Positions 57,130 to 64,000 of a stretch of 64,000 nt of DNA are shown here, in pieces. Numbering within the stretch: position 1 is the stretch's first letter; each line of letters opens with the position of its first letter. The notes under the pieces were generated by a model. It did not search any database. It was not told the DNA's origin and saw nothing but the letters and a program-made list of their open reading frames with translations. Both the position numbers and the translations under genes were made by a program. Source of the stretch: Rhodococcus globerulus NBRC 14531 (GTDB lineage: Bacteria; Actinomycetota; Actinomycetes; Mycobacteriales; Mycobacteriaceae); the NCBI RefSeq assembly GCF_001894805.1, contig NZ_BCWX01000002.1, positions 1,116,001 through 1,180,000 on the forward strand, read 5' to 3'.

Positions 57130-58521
57130 TCAGCCGGCAGCCTGTTCAGGTTTGCCTTTTCCGCTCTCGACCGCCGCCTTGGATTTGTTGTGTTTCTCCA
57201 ACTCGCCCATGGCATTTCGCGCGAACACCTGCTGCTCGGTCGACGCCATCTGAGCACGGCCACGGCCGAAGAACGTCACCGTCCACGACAGGATCGTGGA
57301 CACACGTGAGCGGAAACCGACCAGATACAACAGGTGGATGGCCAACCACGCCACCCAGCCGATGAAACCGCTGATTTCGAGCTTGCCCACCTTTGCCACC
57401 GCGCTGAATCGCGAAATGGTGGCCATACTTCCCTTGTCGAAGTACTTGAACGGAACGCGAGTAGTGGGTGCATGTCCGTCGATCTCGGCTTTGATCTGCT
57501 TGGCAGCGTACTTGCCGCCCTGCATCGCAACCTGCGCCAAGCCCGGCAATTTGTCCAGCGACATCATGTCGCCGACAACAAACACGTTGGGATGACCCGG
57601 CAGCGACAGATCCGGGTTGACCATGACCCGACCGGCGCGGTCTGTCTCGCCGCCGCTCTGCTCTGCCAGCTGCTTGCCGAGAGGGCTCGCCTGAACACCG
57701 GCCGACCACACTTTGCACTGCGACTCGATGCGGCGCAGTGTGCCGTCCTTCTCCTTGATGATCAGTCCGTCGTTGTCGACGTCAGTGACCATGGCATCCA
57801 ACTGAATCTCGACTCCGAGGCCCTCGAGCGTTTCTGCGGCCTTGCGGCTCAGCTTGCCGCCGTAGACCGGAAGCACAGCGGGCGCACCGTCAAGGAGAAC
57901 TACCCGAGCCTCACGGGGATCGATCTTCCGGAATGCGCCATCGAGGGTGCGACGCGACAATTCCGCGATCTGACCCGCGAGCTCAACACCCGTCGGGCCT
58001 GCGCCGACAACAACAAACGTGAGCAGGCGTGCGCGCTCGGCGGGATCGTCCGACAGTTCTGCCTGCTCGAACGCGCCGAGAATGCGACCGCGCAACTCGA
58101 GCGCGTCATCGATTGTTTTCATACCTGGCGCGAATTCGGCAAAGTGATCGTTTCCGAAGTACGACTGTCCGGCGCCCGCAGCGACGATCAAACTGTCGAA
58201 CGGCGTCACGGTAACCCGTTCCAACAGCCGTGAAGTTACGGTCTTCTTCTCCAAGTCGATCGTCTCGACCTCACCGAGCAGTACCTGCGCATTTTTCTGC
58301 TTGCGGAGTACTAATCGGGTTGCCGGCGCGATATCGCCGACGGACAGAATTCCCGTGGCTACCTGGTAGAGAAGGGGTTGGAAAAGATGATGGGTGGTGC
58401 GCGCAATCATCGTGATTTCGGCATCGGCTTTTTTGAGAGCCTGTGTGCCGAACAATCCACCGAAGCCGGAACCGATCACCACGACGCGGTGGCGGTGCGA
58501 TTCAACCGACTGGATGCTCAT
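57130..58521 (-). CDS. ndh: Type II NADH:quinone oxidoreductase
   Basis: This 463-residue FAD-dependent enzyme transfers electrons from NADH to menaquinone without pumping protons. The FAD motif VVVIGSGFGGLFGTQAL at the N-terminus, a second nucleotide-binding motif VVVGAGPTGVELAGQIAEL, and VFVVGDMMSL are visible. The C-terminus (about 380-420) has a hydrophobic amphipathic region for membrane attachment. It corresponds to Rv1854c. In mycobacteria it is an antitubercular target. It converges on the thioesterase gene. Confidence 0.96.
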   Translation of the reverse strand: MSIQSVESHRHRVVVIGSGFGGLFGTQALKKADAEITMIARTTHHLFQPLLYQVATGILSVGDIAPATRLVLRKQKNAQVLLGEVETIDLEKKTVTSRLLERVTVTPFDSLIVAAGAGQSYFGNDHFAEFAPGMKTIDDALELRGRILGAFEQAELSDDPAERARLLTFVVVGAGPTGVELAGQIAELSRRTLDGAFRKIDPREARVVLLDGAPAVLPVYGGKLSRKAAETLEGLGVEIQLDAMVTDVDNDGLIIKEKDGTLRRIESQCKVWSAGVQASPLGKQLAEQSGGETDRAGRVMVNPDLSLPGHPNVFVVGDMMSLDKLPGLAQVAMQGGKYAAKQIKAEIDGHAPTTRVPFKYFDKGSMATISRFSAVAKVGKLEISGFIGWVAWLAIHLLYLVGFRSRVSTILSWTVTFFGRGRAQMASTEQQVFARNAMGELEKHNKSKAAVESGKGKPEQAAG

Positions 58522-58640
58522 TCCGTGCTCCTCGAGTTGTAGACGACGGTTCTACGGTAGTCCCACCTACGCTGAGGTTCTCTGCGAGTCCGCAAGATGT
58601 CCGACTCTTCCGGAATCGATCAAGTGAAGTGTCCCCAGCG

Positions 58641-58668
58641 TCCTACTTGCCGCATCGGACAAGTAGGA
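58641..58668. terminator. Hairpin after the 36-residue gene
   Basis: TCCTACTTG and CAAGTAGGA form a perfect 9-bp stem with a 10-nt loop. It lies 38 bases downstream of the stop of the small minus-strand gene. No T-run is visible. Confidence 0.55.
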
Positions 58669-58705
58669 ACGGCTGGATGATCGCGCCGAGCGCGAGAGCG
58701 CCGGT

Positions 58706-58816
58706 TTACTGCCGAATCGACAGGATGAACAGGGCGATACAACCGCCTACGAAAACCAAGATCGACAATGCGACAGACGCGTACCCGACGCCCACACCAA
58801 TTGCTGCCAAGTCCAT
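58706..58816 (-). CDS. 36-residue single-pass membrane protein
   Basis: This ORF is 37 codons long including the stop and has an excellent AAGGAGAGG site 8 bases before its ATG. The peptide MDLAAIGVGVGYASVALSIL continues as a hydrophobic helix and ends ALFILSIRQ. It probably spans the membrane once. It lies upstream of ndh on the same strand (184 bases, with a hairpin between), so it may be cotranscribed in part. It could be a small regulator of a respiratory enzyme, by analogy with CydX/KdpF-like proteins; not proven. Confidence 0.7.
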   Translation of the reverse strand: MDLAAIGVGVGYASVALSILVFVGGCIALFILSIRQ

Positions 58817-58856
58817 GTGTTGACCCTCTCCTTTTAATGCCAAAAGTTGGCTCGCT

Positions 58857-58876
58857 CACATCACGGTACTGATGTG
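58857..58876. promoter_or_regulatory. CACATCA-n6-TGATGTG inverted repeat
   Basis: Perfect 7-bp arms separated by 6 bases lie 41-60 bases upstream of the small membrane protein's start on the minus strand, in promoter position. Likely an operator; regulator unknown. Confidence 0.5.
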
Positions 58877-59446
58877 CCGTGGATTCGTCGGCATAACCCC
58901 GTCGTGGCGCGCCGGAGCGCACTGTGAATTACGGGTTCCGCCTACGGTCCGATTGGAAGCGCGGATCGCGACGGGCCAGCTATCGTATTGGTCGGTCAGT
59001 TATCGCTGATGGTTTGCCGTCGGCGTTGCCGAAAGTATGCAGTCCTCACAGATATGCCGTGGCGGTCCGGTGTACCGAACGCATGATTCTTGTCGCGACG
59101 CGGTAAGCGCTTCGACTGTTCGGCCGAGGTGACGCCCCTCTTGGTCCACCGTTGGAACGGCATCCTGCCTGAAACAGAGTATCTACAAGGGTGATTCGCG
59201 ATCATGAGAATCTGCCCGAACGTCCAATCGGCGTCCAGGGAATCCCCATTTACAGAATCGGACAATTACGACATAGGGAGAAATGAGGATTGGTTCGGTA
59301 ATCGAACGAAACCCGCAGAGGGATTAGAAAAGATTGCTGAATTCGACCAAAATCAGCGTTTTGGGTCGGTTTGTTCGCTAGATGGATGCTAGCTTTGTCG
59401 CAAACAGGTCGATTGAGCGTGAATGAATGGATTCGGGAGGACACCC
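58877..59446. other. 570-bp region between the small gene and the Tat protein
   Basis: I see no convincing gene. ORFs such as 59204-59392 lack a ribosome binding site and coding signal. The 59250-59400 part is clearly A/T-richer than the rest, as expected for a promoter. A short CCAAAA/TTTTGG hairpin sits at 59347-59364 with a GGTTCG/CGAAC pair near 59295. Confidence 0.45.
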
Positions 59447-59971
59447 GTGGGTGGCGATGCTTTTCAGACTGTTCCGGTAGATCGACGGAAATTTGTGAAA
59501 ACTGTGCTTGCAGCTTCTGCGGTCACAGTTCCGGTAGTGACGTCCATCAGCCTGGGTGGTGCCGCACCGGCATTTGCATCGGGAGACACACCGAACTTGT
59601 CGGGTCTGCCGAATCGTGGTCAGCAAGGACAGAACGGCCAAGGCGGTCAAGGCAGCCAGCCGGGTCAGGGCGACAGCGGATCCGGTCAGCCCGGCAGTTC
59701 CGGGTCTTCGGGATCTTCGGGTAGCTCTGGTTCTTCGGGGTCATCAGGTTCGTCAGGTAGTTCCGGATCTTCCGGCTCATCGGGATCCAGTTCGGGTAGC
59801 TCGGGATCGTCGGGGAGTTCCTCGGGTTCGGGCGGCACAACAACCACCACGGTGCCGACGGAACCCACCATCCCGGCGGGACCCACCAACCCCACCGAGC
59901 CAACAGCTCCGACTGACCCGACCGAACCTACAATCCCGACAGTACCCACAAATCCCACCGAGCCGACCTGA
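59447..59971 (+). CDS. Tat-exported Ser/Gly- and Pro/Thr-rich surface protein
   Basis: This protein of about 174 residues begins with a Tat signal: DRRKFVK (Arg13-Arg14), a hydrophobic stretch, and an AFA site (cleavage after about residue 44). The mature chain has a Gln/Gly/Asn-rich segment, then about 14 GSSGSS-type units (residues 80-130), and ends in PTEP/PTNPTEPT repeats. GGGAGGA precedes the GTG. The Ser-rich and Thr-Pro-rich composition makes a good O-glycosylation substrate, and a glycosyltransferase gene follows. No sortase motif is visible. Confidence 0.85.
   Translation: MGGDAFQTVPVDRRKFVKTVLAASAVTVPVVTSISLGGAAPAFASGDTPNLSGLPNRGQQGQNGQGGQGSQPGQGDSGSGQPGSSGSSGSSGSSGSSGSSGSSGSSGSSGSSGSSSGSSGSSGSSSGSGGTTTTTVPTEPTIPAGPTNPTEPTAPTDPTEPTIPTVPTNPTEPT
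59692..59835 (+). repeat. Tandem coding repeat (GSS units)
   Basis: About 15 copies of a 9-bp unit (variants of TCTTCGGG, TCATCAGG, AGTTCCGG) encode Gly-Ser-Ser. Codon choice varies among copies, so the repetition is kept at protein rather than DNA level. Confidence 0.8.
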
Positions 59972-60002
59972 TCCTTGTCGATTACGAGGGGCTACCCACA
60001 CG

Positions 60003-62069
60003 ATGAGTGAGTTCGATGCCGCGCTGCACCGCGCTCTGAAAAAACTTCAGAGCGCGGGCACCGTGAAGGTGAAGGAGACACCGCCTCACGGGAATCCAGT
60101 GGATCTGACGATTGCAATTGCGACGTATGACGATTTCGATGGCGCGTATTTCACTATCCACTCGATATTGACTCACCATCGTGAAGTCCTCGATCGAGTC
60201 GAGTTCGTGTTGTTGGACAATTTCCCCGAGGGGTTGCCGGCACCGATGCTCGAATCCTTCGCGAAGTACGTGGACCGGTTCCGGTATATACCGTTCACCG
60301 AGGTACGTTCGACTGCCGTTCGGGATGTGCTATTCCGCAAGGCAACTGGAAAGTACGTCTTAGTGCTCGATTCCCACGTGATCCTGTCTCCTGGGTCATT
60401 GGAGTCGCTGCTGGACTACTTCGACGCGCATCCGGAAACAGATGATCTGATCCAGGGCCCGATGCTGTCGCAGGACTCGTCACACATCGCGGCCACACAC
60501 ATGGAGCCGGTCTGGCGGCGAGGGATGTTCGGCGCCTGGGGTGTCGATCCGCGGGCGAAGGAAAACCCTGACGTTCCATTCGAGATCCCCATGCAAGGTT
60601 TGGGGTCGTTTGCGTGTCGACGTGAGGCGTGGCCCGGACTGAACTCGCACTTCACCGGGTTCGGTGGTGAAGAGGGCTATATTCACGAAAAATTCCGGAT
60701 CAACGGCGGGAAAGTGGTGTGCTTGCCGTCATTCGGCTGGTTGCACCGATTCGAACGCCCGGCCGGGGTGCCGTATCGCATCAACTGGGACGATCGGATT
60801 CACAATTACCTACTCGGTTGGCAGGAGATCGGTTGGGATGTCGAGTCGGTACACCGTCAGTTCTCCAAACATCTGGGTAACTCGTACCCGAGCATTCGTG
60901 AGCGCGCCGAGCGGAGCGTGCAGAAGCCCGAGCTGATCTTCGGTGGTCTGCTCGTCCTGAGTGACGATCGCCGCGTCGCGCCATGGCGGTCGTGCCTAGC
61001 CGAGGCCGAGTCGGTCGATGTGGCAGTGCACCGAGTGGTGCCCGCGGAAGACACCGAGGATCCGTGGCGACCGGCGGGTGCGTTTGTCGCAGGAATCGAC
61101 AAGGCGATTCTGTTGGGCTGGAAGTCCGTGGTCTTCCTGTCGGAACACAACGTCATCGACGGTGCGCTGCCGTACAAACTTCGAAACGTCATGATCGATC
61201 TCGCCGAAGACGTCAATTGTGCAGTCATTCACGGGGCCGAAAACGACGTGTCCGGAGCGGTGTTGATCGTGCGCAGTAGTGCCTACGAGCGTTTGCGTGA
61301 CCGACTGTCCGACGGCGTCACGATGGGTGAGGGTGAGTTCTCCCTGCCGGTTTGGCTCGTCTCTGAGGGGGCGAGCACTGTAAGGCTGAAACAGGATCTG
61401 GCACGCAGCCGGGCAACCTCCGGCGATGATTCGGTGGCCACCATGGGAGTGGCCCTGGTAAATCTCGATACGGACCGCGAAAGCTGGTCGCACTCGTGGC
61501 GGAAGTTCAATCGACTCGCGAACATCGCTGGGGTAGAGAGAATTTCGGCGTACGAGGACCGCGCGAACCCGGCAATCGGATTTGCGGTCTCCTGGCGTCG
61601 TGCCATCACACGGGCAGCAGAGAAAGAATGGGGTTCGGTTCTCGTCGCGGCCGACAATCTCGATCTGCTCGATGTGTCGTCGTTGATACTCGACTCAGCA
61701 CGCACTGAACTCGACAATCTCGAGTGGGACGTGGTGCATCTCGGCCATGATCCGAAGTCACACGACGGAACCCTTTTTGGTGATTCTTCGTTGATTCGAG
61801 TCAGCGCGGAAAACCGTGGGGTGCATGCGGTACTTGTGAATTCTCGTGCGTACGAGACGCTACTTGTCGCCATTCCCGATCCTGAATCGCAATCCGCCGA
61901 GTTTGCGCAGTGGGCTGGTCGATATCGTTCCCTCGCTGAGTTTGTAGTGGATGCCGGCGCGTCAGGCATGCTGACCTGCCTGTCGTTGTCGCCAGGTATC
62001 GCCACCAACCGGACCTTGCTCCGTTCAGGCGCACTCGAATCCGAATACTCACGACGCTTCACACTCTGA
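60003..62069 (+). CDS. Two-domain glycosyltransferase (GT2 plus GT25-like)
   Basis: This 688-residue protein has an N-terminal family 2 glycosyltransferase (DLTIAIATYDDFDGAYFTIHSI near residue 29; acceptor DSH in VLVLDSHVIL; GFGGEEGYIHEKF) and a C-terminal part (about 470-690) with VALVNLDTDRESWSHSWRKF and WRRAITRAAEKEWGSVLVAADN, which resembles family 25 transferases; the usual EDD is degenerate (AADN). GAGGGG sits 10 bases before the ATG. The frame is open upstream but that part is out-of-frame code of the Tat protein gene. It likely modifies the Tat protein, by context. Confidence 0.82.
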   Translation: MSEFDAALHRALKKLQSAGTVKVKETPPHGNPVDLTIAIATYDDFDGAYFTIHSILTHHREVLDRVEFVLLDNFPEGLPAPMLESFAKYVDRFRYIPFTEVRSTAVRDVLFRKATGKYVLVLDSHVILSPGSLESLLDYFDAHPETDDLIQGPMLSQDSSHIAATHMEPVWRRGMFGAWGVDPRAKENPDVPFEIPMQGLGSFACRREAWPGLNSHFTGFGGEEGYIHEKFRINGGKVVCLPSFGWLHRFERPAGVPYRINWDDRIHNYLLGWQEIGWDVESVHRQFSKHLGNSYPSIRERAERSVQKPELIFGGLLVLSDDRRVAPWRSCLAEAESVDVAVHRVVPAEDTEDPWRPAGAFVAGIDKAILLGWKSVVFLSEHNVIDGALPYKLRNVMIDLAEDVNCAVIHGAENDVSGAVLIVRSSAYERLRDRLSDGVTMGEGEFSLPVWLVSEGASTVRLKQDLARSRATSGDDSVATMGVALVNLDTDRESWSHSWRKFNRLANIAGVERISAYEDRANPAIGFAVSWRRAITRAAEKEWGSVLVAADNLDLLDVSSLILDSARTELDNLEWDVVHLGHDPKSHDGTLFGDSSLIRVSAENRGVHAVLVNSRAYETLLVAIPDPESQSAEFAQWAGRYRSLAEFVVDAGASGMLTCLSLSPGIATNRTLLRSGALESEYSRRFTL

Positions 62070-62097
62070 TTGCACAACACATCCACGGGAGGCTCCC

Positions 62098-62370
62098 TTG
62101 ACCGAATTGCTCGTAGACACCCGGCCGCAGCGCGCACACAGCGTGGAAAGCAATGATCTCGCCGACGGAGTTGTTCTCTACGACAGCTCCAGCGAGGTAG
62201 CACATCACCTCAATCCCGTTGCGACCTTGGTCTGGGAACTGTGCGACGGGCGGACTGTCGGCGACATAGTCGACGCTGTCGCCGAAGTCCTCGAAATCCC
62301 CACTGCTGAAGCGCAATCCGTGGTCGTTGAAACTTACGGACAGCTGAACACGTCACGGTTGTTGGTGTGA
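62098..62370 (+). CDS. PqqD-like protein
   Basis: This 90-residue protein has the PqqD fold pattern: EVAHHLNPVATLVWELCDGRTVGDIVDAVAEVLEIP. PqqD proteins chaperone precursor peptides for modifying enzymes in RiPP pathways, or accompany HPr-kinase-like proteins. It starts with TTG, 5 bases after GGGAGG; the glycosyltransferase ends 28 bases earlier. The next gene starts 9 bases later. Confidence 0.85.
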   Translation: MTELLVDTRPQRAHSVESNDLADGVVLYDSSSEVAHHLNPVATLVWELCDGRTVGDIVDAVAEVLEIPTAEAQSVVVETYGQLNTSRLLV

Positions 62371-62378
62371 GGTCCTAG

Positions 62379-63254
62379 GTGACAGCTGGCGATGCGGAGA
62401 ACATCCGTTCGCAGTACCTATGGGTCGACGCACACGTCACGGGCACCGCGGTTCCCGAAGTTCGCGTCGTCGAACACAAGATTGCCAGCCCGTGGTCGGC
62501 GAACCACCGGGTAGACGCGCACGTTGTGCCCAGCGAATCGGTGCCAGGGCGATGGGATGCGACCATCCGCTCCACAATCGATGCGACCCGTGAAAACCTG
62601 GTCGGACTCGACGGTCTGCAGGCCGCCGAGAGTATCTATCGCACCGTGCACCGCGATGTCATGACCGCGGCTCGCATCGACCAGTGGACGCGGTTGCACG
62701 CTGCTCTGGTGGATTGTGGCGGCGTGCGGGTGGCGATTGCCGGGCACTCGGGGGCAGGTAAGACCACGCTTTCGTTGGCGCTCGCCCTGCGGGGCGCACA
62801 GCTTCACGCGGACGAGGGCGTCTTCATCCGAGGAGAAGAAGCTGTCGGTCTACCGCGCCGCGTCCACGTAAAGGCGGGCACGTTCGATGTATTGCCGGAG
62901 ATCAGCAGCCGCGAGCTGCTGCATCTGCCGTATAAACCCCCGGTGTGGGCACTTGACCCGACATCATTGCCCACGCCACCTGACGTTGTGGCCGGGTTGC
63001 GGGGGATCGATGTGCTGTTGATCCTCGAAGGGTGGAGCGACACGACGCGTGTTGAGCCAATGCCCACCGCCGTAGCTTTGAAATCGCTGGCCGAACAATC
63101 CGCACTGTGGTCAGACAATCACCGGCTGACGCTCCGAAACATCGCAGCGCTGTTGTCGAATACGGCGTGCTTCAGTTTGACCCGCCAGCACCTGGATTCC
63201 GGGATCGCGGCCGTCGAGGAATTGGTGGCGTCGTGCGTGACACGCAGTATCTGA
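62379..63254 (+). CDS. HPr kinase-like P-loop protein
   Basis: This 291-residue protein has an HprK-like P-loop AGHSGAGKTTLSLALA (residues 121-136), followed by ADEGVFIRGEE (metal and Asp position) and HVKAGTFDVLPEI. HPr-kinase relatives with PqqD partners occur in exosortase, lasso peptide and other surface-modification loci. GAGG is 6 bases before the GTG start. It overlaps the next gene by 22 bases. Its phosphoryl acceptor is unknown; no HPr is in the window. Confidence 0.85.
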   Translation: MTAGDAENIRSQYLWVDAHVTGTAVPEVRVVEHKIASPWSANHRVDAHVVPSESVPGRWDATIRSTIDATRENLVGLDGLQAAESIYRTVHRDVMTAARIDQWTRLHAALVDCGGVRVAIAGHSGAGKTTLSLALALRGAQLHADEGVFIRGEEAVGLPRRVHVKAGTFDVLPEISSRELLHLPYKPPVWALDPTSLPTPPDVVAGLRGIDVLLILEGWSDTTRVEPMPTAVALKSLAEQSALWSDNHRLTLRNIAALLSNTACFSLTRQHLDSGIAAVEELVASCVTRSI

Positions 63255-64000
63255 TCGCGATGCTCGACGCCGAGGACGGCGCTGAGGTCATCCGCTCATG
63301 TAGTGATGACGACTGGCCGCGTCTTATCGACGTTGCCGCGCGGCACAAGGCGCTACCGCTACTCGCCGCGGCCGCTGTCGACGCTGAGTTCGCCTCGATT
63401 CTGTCTCCGAGTTTTGCAACGATGCTGGCAACATCGACCGCCGACGTATCCAGCCCACAATTGACACTGAGCCTGGTGCATCATCGCAATACGCTGCGAA
63501 TCGCCGATCTGGAATCTCAGCGGGCTGAACTTCAGGAGATGCTGCGCGACAAGGGGTTTCCCACTGTTGCACTCAAAGGCGCGGCGTTACTCGAACGCAA
63601 CATCTGGCCCAATCCCGCGGCGCGGCGGATGACCGACATAGATCTGCTTGTCGTGGACCTTGCTCACGCGGTCCCCGCCAACGACGCGATCATCGACCAC
63701 GGATACCGCATGGTTCGCTCCGACGAGGTGTCCGCGGATTCCATCGATCACGACGACCATCAGGAACCAGCGCTGCTTCGAGACGATCGACATGGTTCCG
63801 TCGAAATCCACTCACACCTTCTGCCGCGCTTTGCACGACACGCGCTCACCCGAGAGCGTGCGGTGCAGAACATCGTGTCGTCGGCCGGCCCGAAACTCGC
63901 GCTTGACGATGTGGCCCTGCACGTTATCTCCCATGCCCGCCTTGCCGACCGGGCATTGGTACGCGCTGATCTAGCGCTGAACAGTATTTTCGACGTCGGA
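63233..64000 (+). CDS. Nucleotidyltransferase family protein (NTP_transf_5), truncated by the window end
   Basis: The reading frame is open from a GTG at 63233 (RDTQYLIAMLDAEDG) to the last base, so the gene is incomplete. The FPTVALKGAALLERNIW and RRMTDIDLLVVD (D-x-D) segments are the NTP_transf_5 signature. This family accompanies HprK-like and PqqD proteins. It overlaps the HprK-like gene by 22 bases, so they are in one operon. The rest of the locus lies right of the window. Confidence 0.85.
   Translation, partial: MRDTQYLIAMLDAEDGAEVIRSCSDDDWPRLIDVAARHKALPLLAAAAVDAEFASILSPSFATMLATSTADVSSPQLTLSLVHHRNTLRIADLESQRAELQEMLRDKGFPTVALKGAALLERNIWPNPAARRMTDIDLLVVDLAHAVPANDAIIDHGYRMVRSDEVSADSIDHDDHQEPALLRDDRHGSVEIHSHLLPRFARHALTRERAVQNIVSSAGPKLALDDVALHVISHARLADRALVRADLALNSIFDVG

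Noticed and set aside
59204..59392. 62-codon plus-strand ORF before the Tat gene
   Set aside because: No ribosome site and lies in a promoter-like A/T-rich stretch; not supported as a gene.
59556..60002. N-terminal extension of the glycosyltransferase ORF
   Set aside because: It is an out-of-frame translation of the Tat protein gene (Arg/Pro-rich); the ATG at 60003 has a ribosome site.

Overview
The window is a contiguous piece of a high-GC actinobacterial chromosome, almost certainly Rhodococcus (probably the R. erythropolis/qingshengii group). This rests on recognisable protein families and on gene order shared with Mycobacterium tuberculosis: the left half follows the Rv1476-ripA-moxR1-Rv1480-Rv1481-fabG1-inhA-hemH-Rv1486c-Rv1487-Rv1488-Rv1491c-mutA-mutB-meaB order, and the centre-right follows Rv1841c-Rv1842c-guaB1-gnd1-Rv1845c-blaI and then MrsI-Rv1847-ndh. 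Species and homology statements come from memory of these families; no database search was run.

Layout. 1-5.9 kb: an Rv1476-like membrane protein with its own terminator, a secreted NlpC/P60 endopeptidase (RipA type), and a tightly overlapping MoxR-DUF58-VWA operon; the mycobacterial ripB is absent. 5.9-7.5 kb: fabG1-inhA of FAS-II mycolate synthesis. 7.6-13.6 kb: an insertion relative to mycobacteria, made of an unknown protein, a translationally coupled LVIVD-repeat/DUF305 pair, an F420-type LLM oxidoreductase, and a SulP transporter broken by a frameshift. 13.7-21.8 kb: hemH, small DNA-binding proteins, a zincin, an orphan hypX, Rv1486c-like and DUF3097 proteins, and an NfeD/SPFH pair. 21.9-29.4 kb: a SatD protein with an unusual array of half-sites, a TVP38 protein, then the methylmalonyl-CoA mutase operon mutA-mutB-meaB. 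29.5-37.2 kb (mostly minus strand): a giant LuxR-family ATPase regulator, a TauE/SafE transporter preceded by a short Cys-ending leader ORF, a nucleoside hydrolase, OsmC, a CaiB-type CoA transferase and a conserved unknown.

37.2-49.3 kb: two CNNM/CBS membrane proteins, GuaB1, a DMT transporter, a DEAD-box helicase, gnd, a second DEAD-box helicase with a long YQGNR-repeat tail, and the M56 protease/BlaI pair with a clear BlaI operator. 49.3-58.5 kb: an MprF-like protein, a ferric-siderophore ABC transporter (one permease carries a fused RDD domain), an iron-box-controlled gene, a probable iron-responsive small RNA at the MrsI position, a hotdog thioesterase and ndh.

The right edge (59.4 kb to the end) is a compact accessory cluster: a Tat-exported Ser/Gly- and Pro/Thr-rich protein, a two-domain glycosyltransferase, a PqqD-like protein, an HPr-kinase-like P-loop protein and a nucleotidyltransferase that runs off the window. 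PqqD plus HprK-like plus NTP_transf_5 proteins are typical companions in peptide- or surface-modification loci, and here they sit beside an apparent glycosylated-substrate candidate. The strongest discovery candidates are this cluster, the sRNA at 56.4 kb, the cysteine leader ORF upstream of tauE, the SatD half-site array and a 36-residue membrane protein near ndh.
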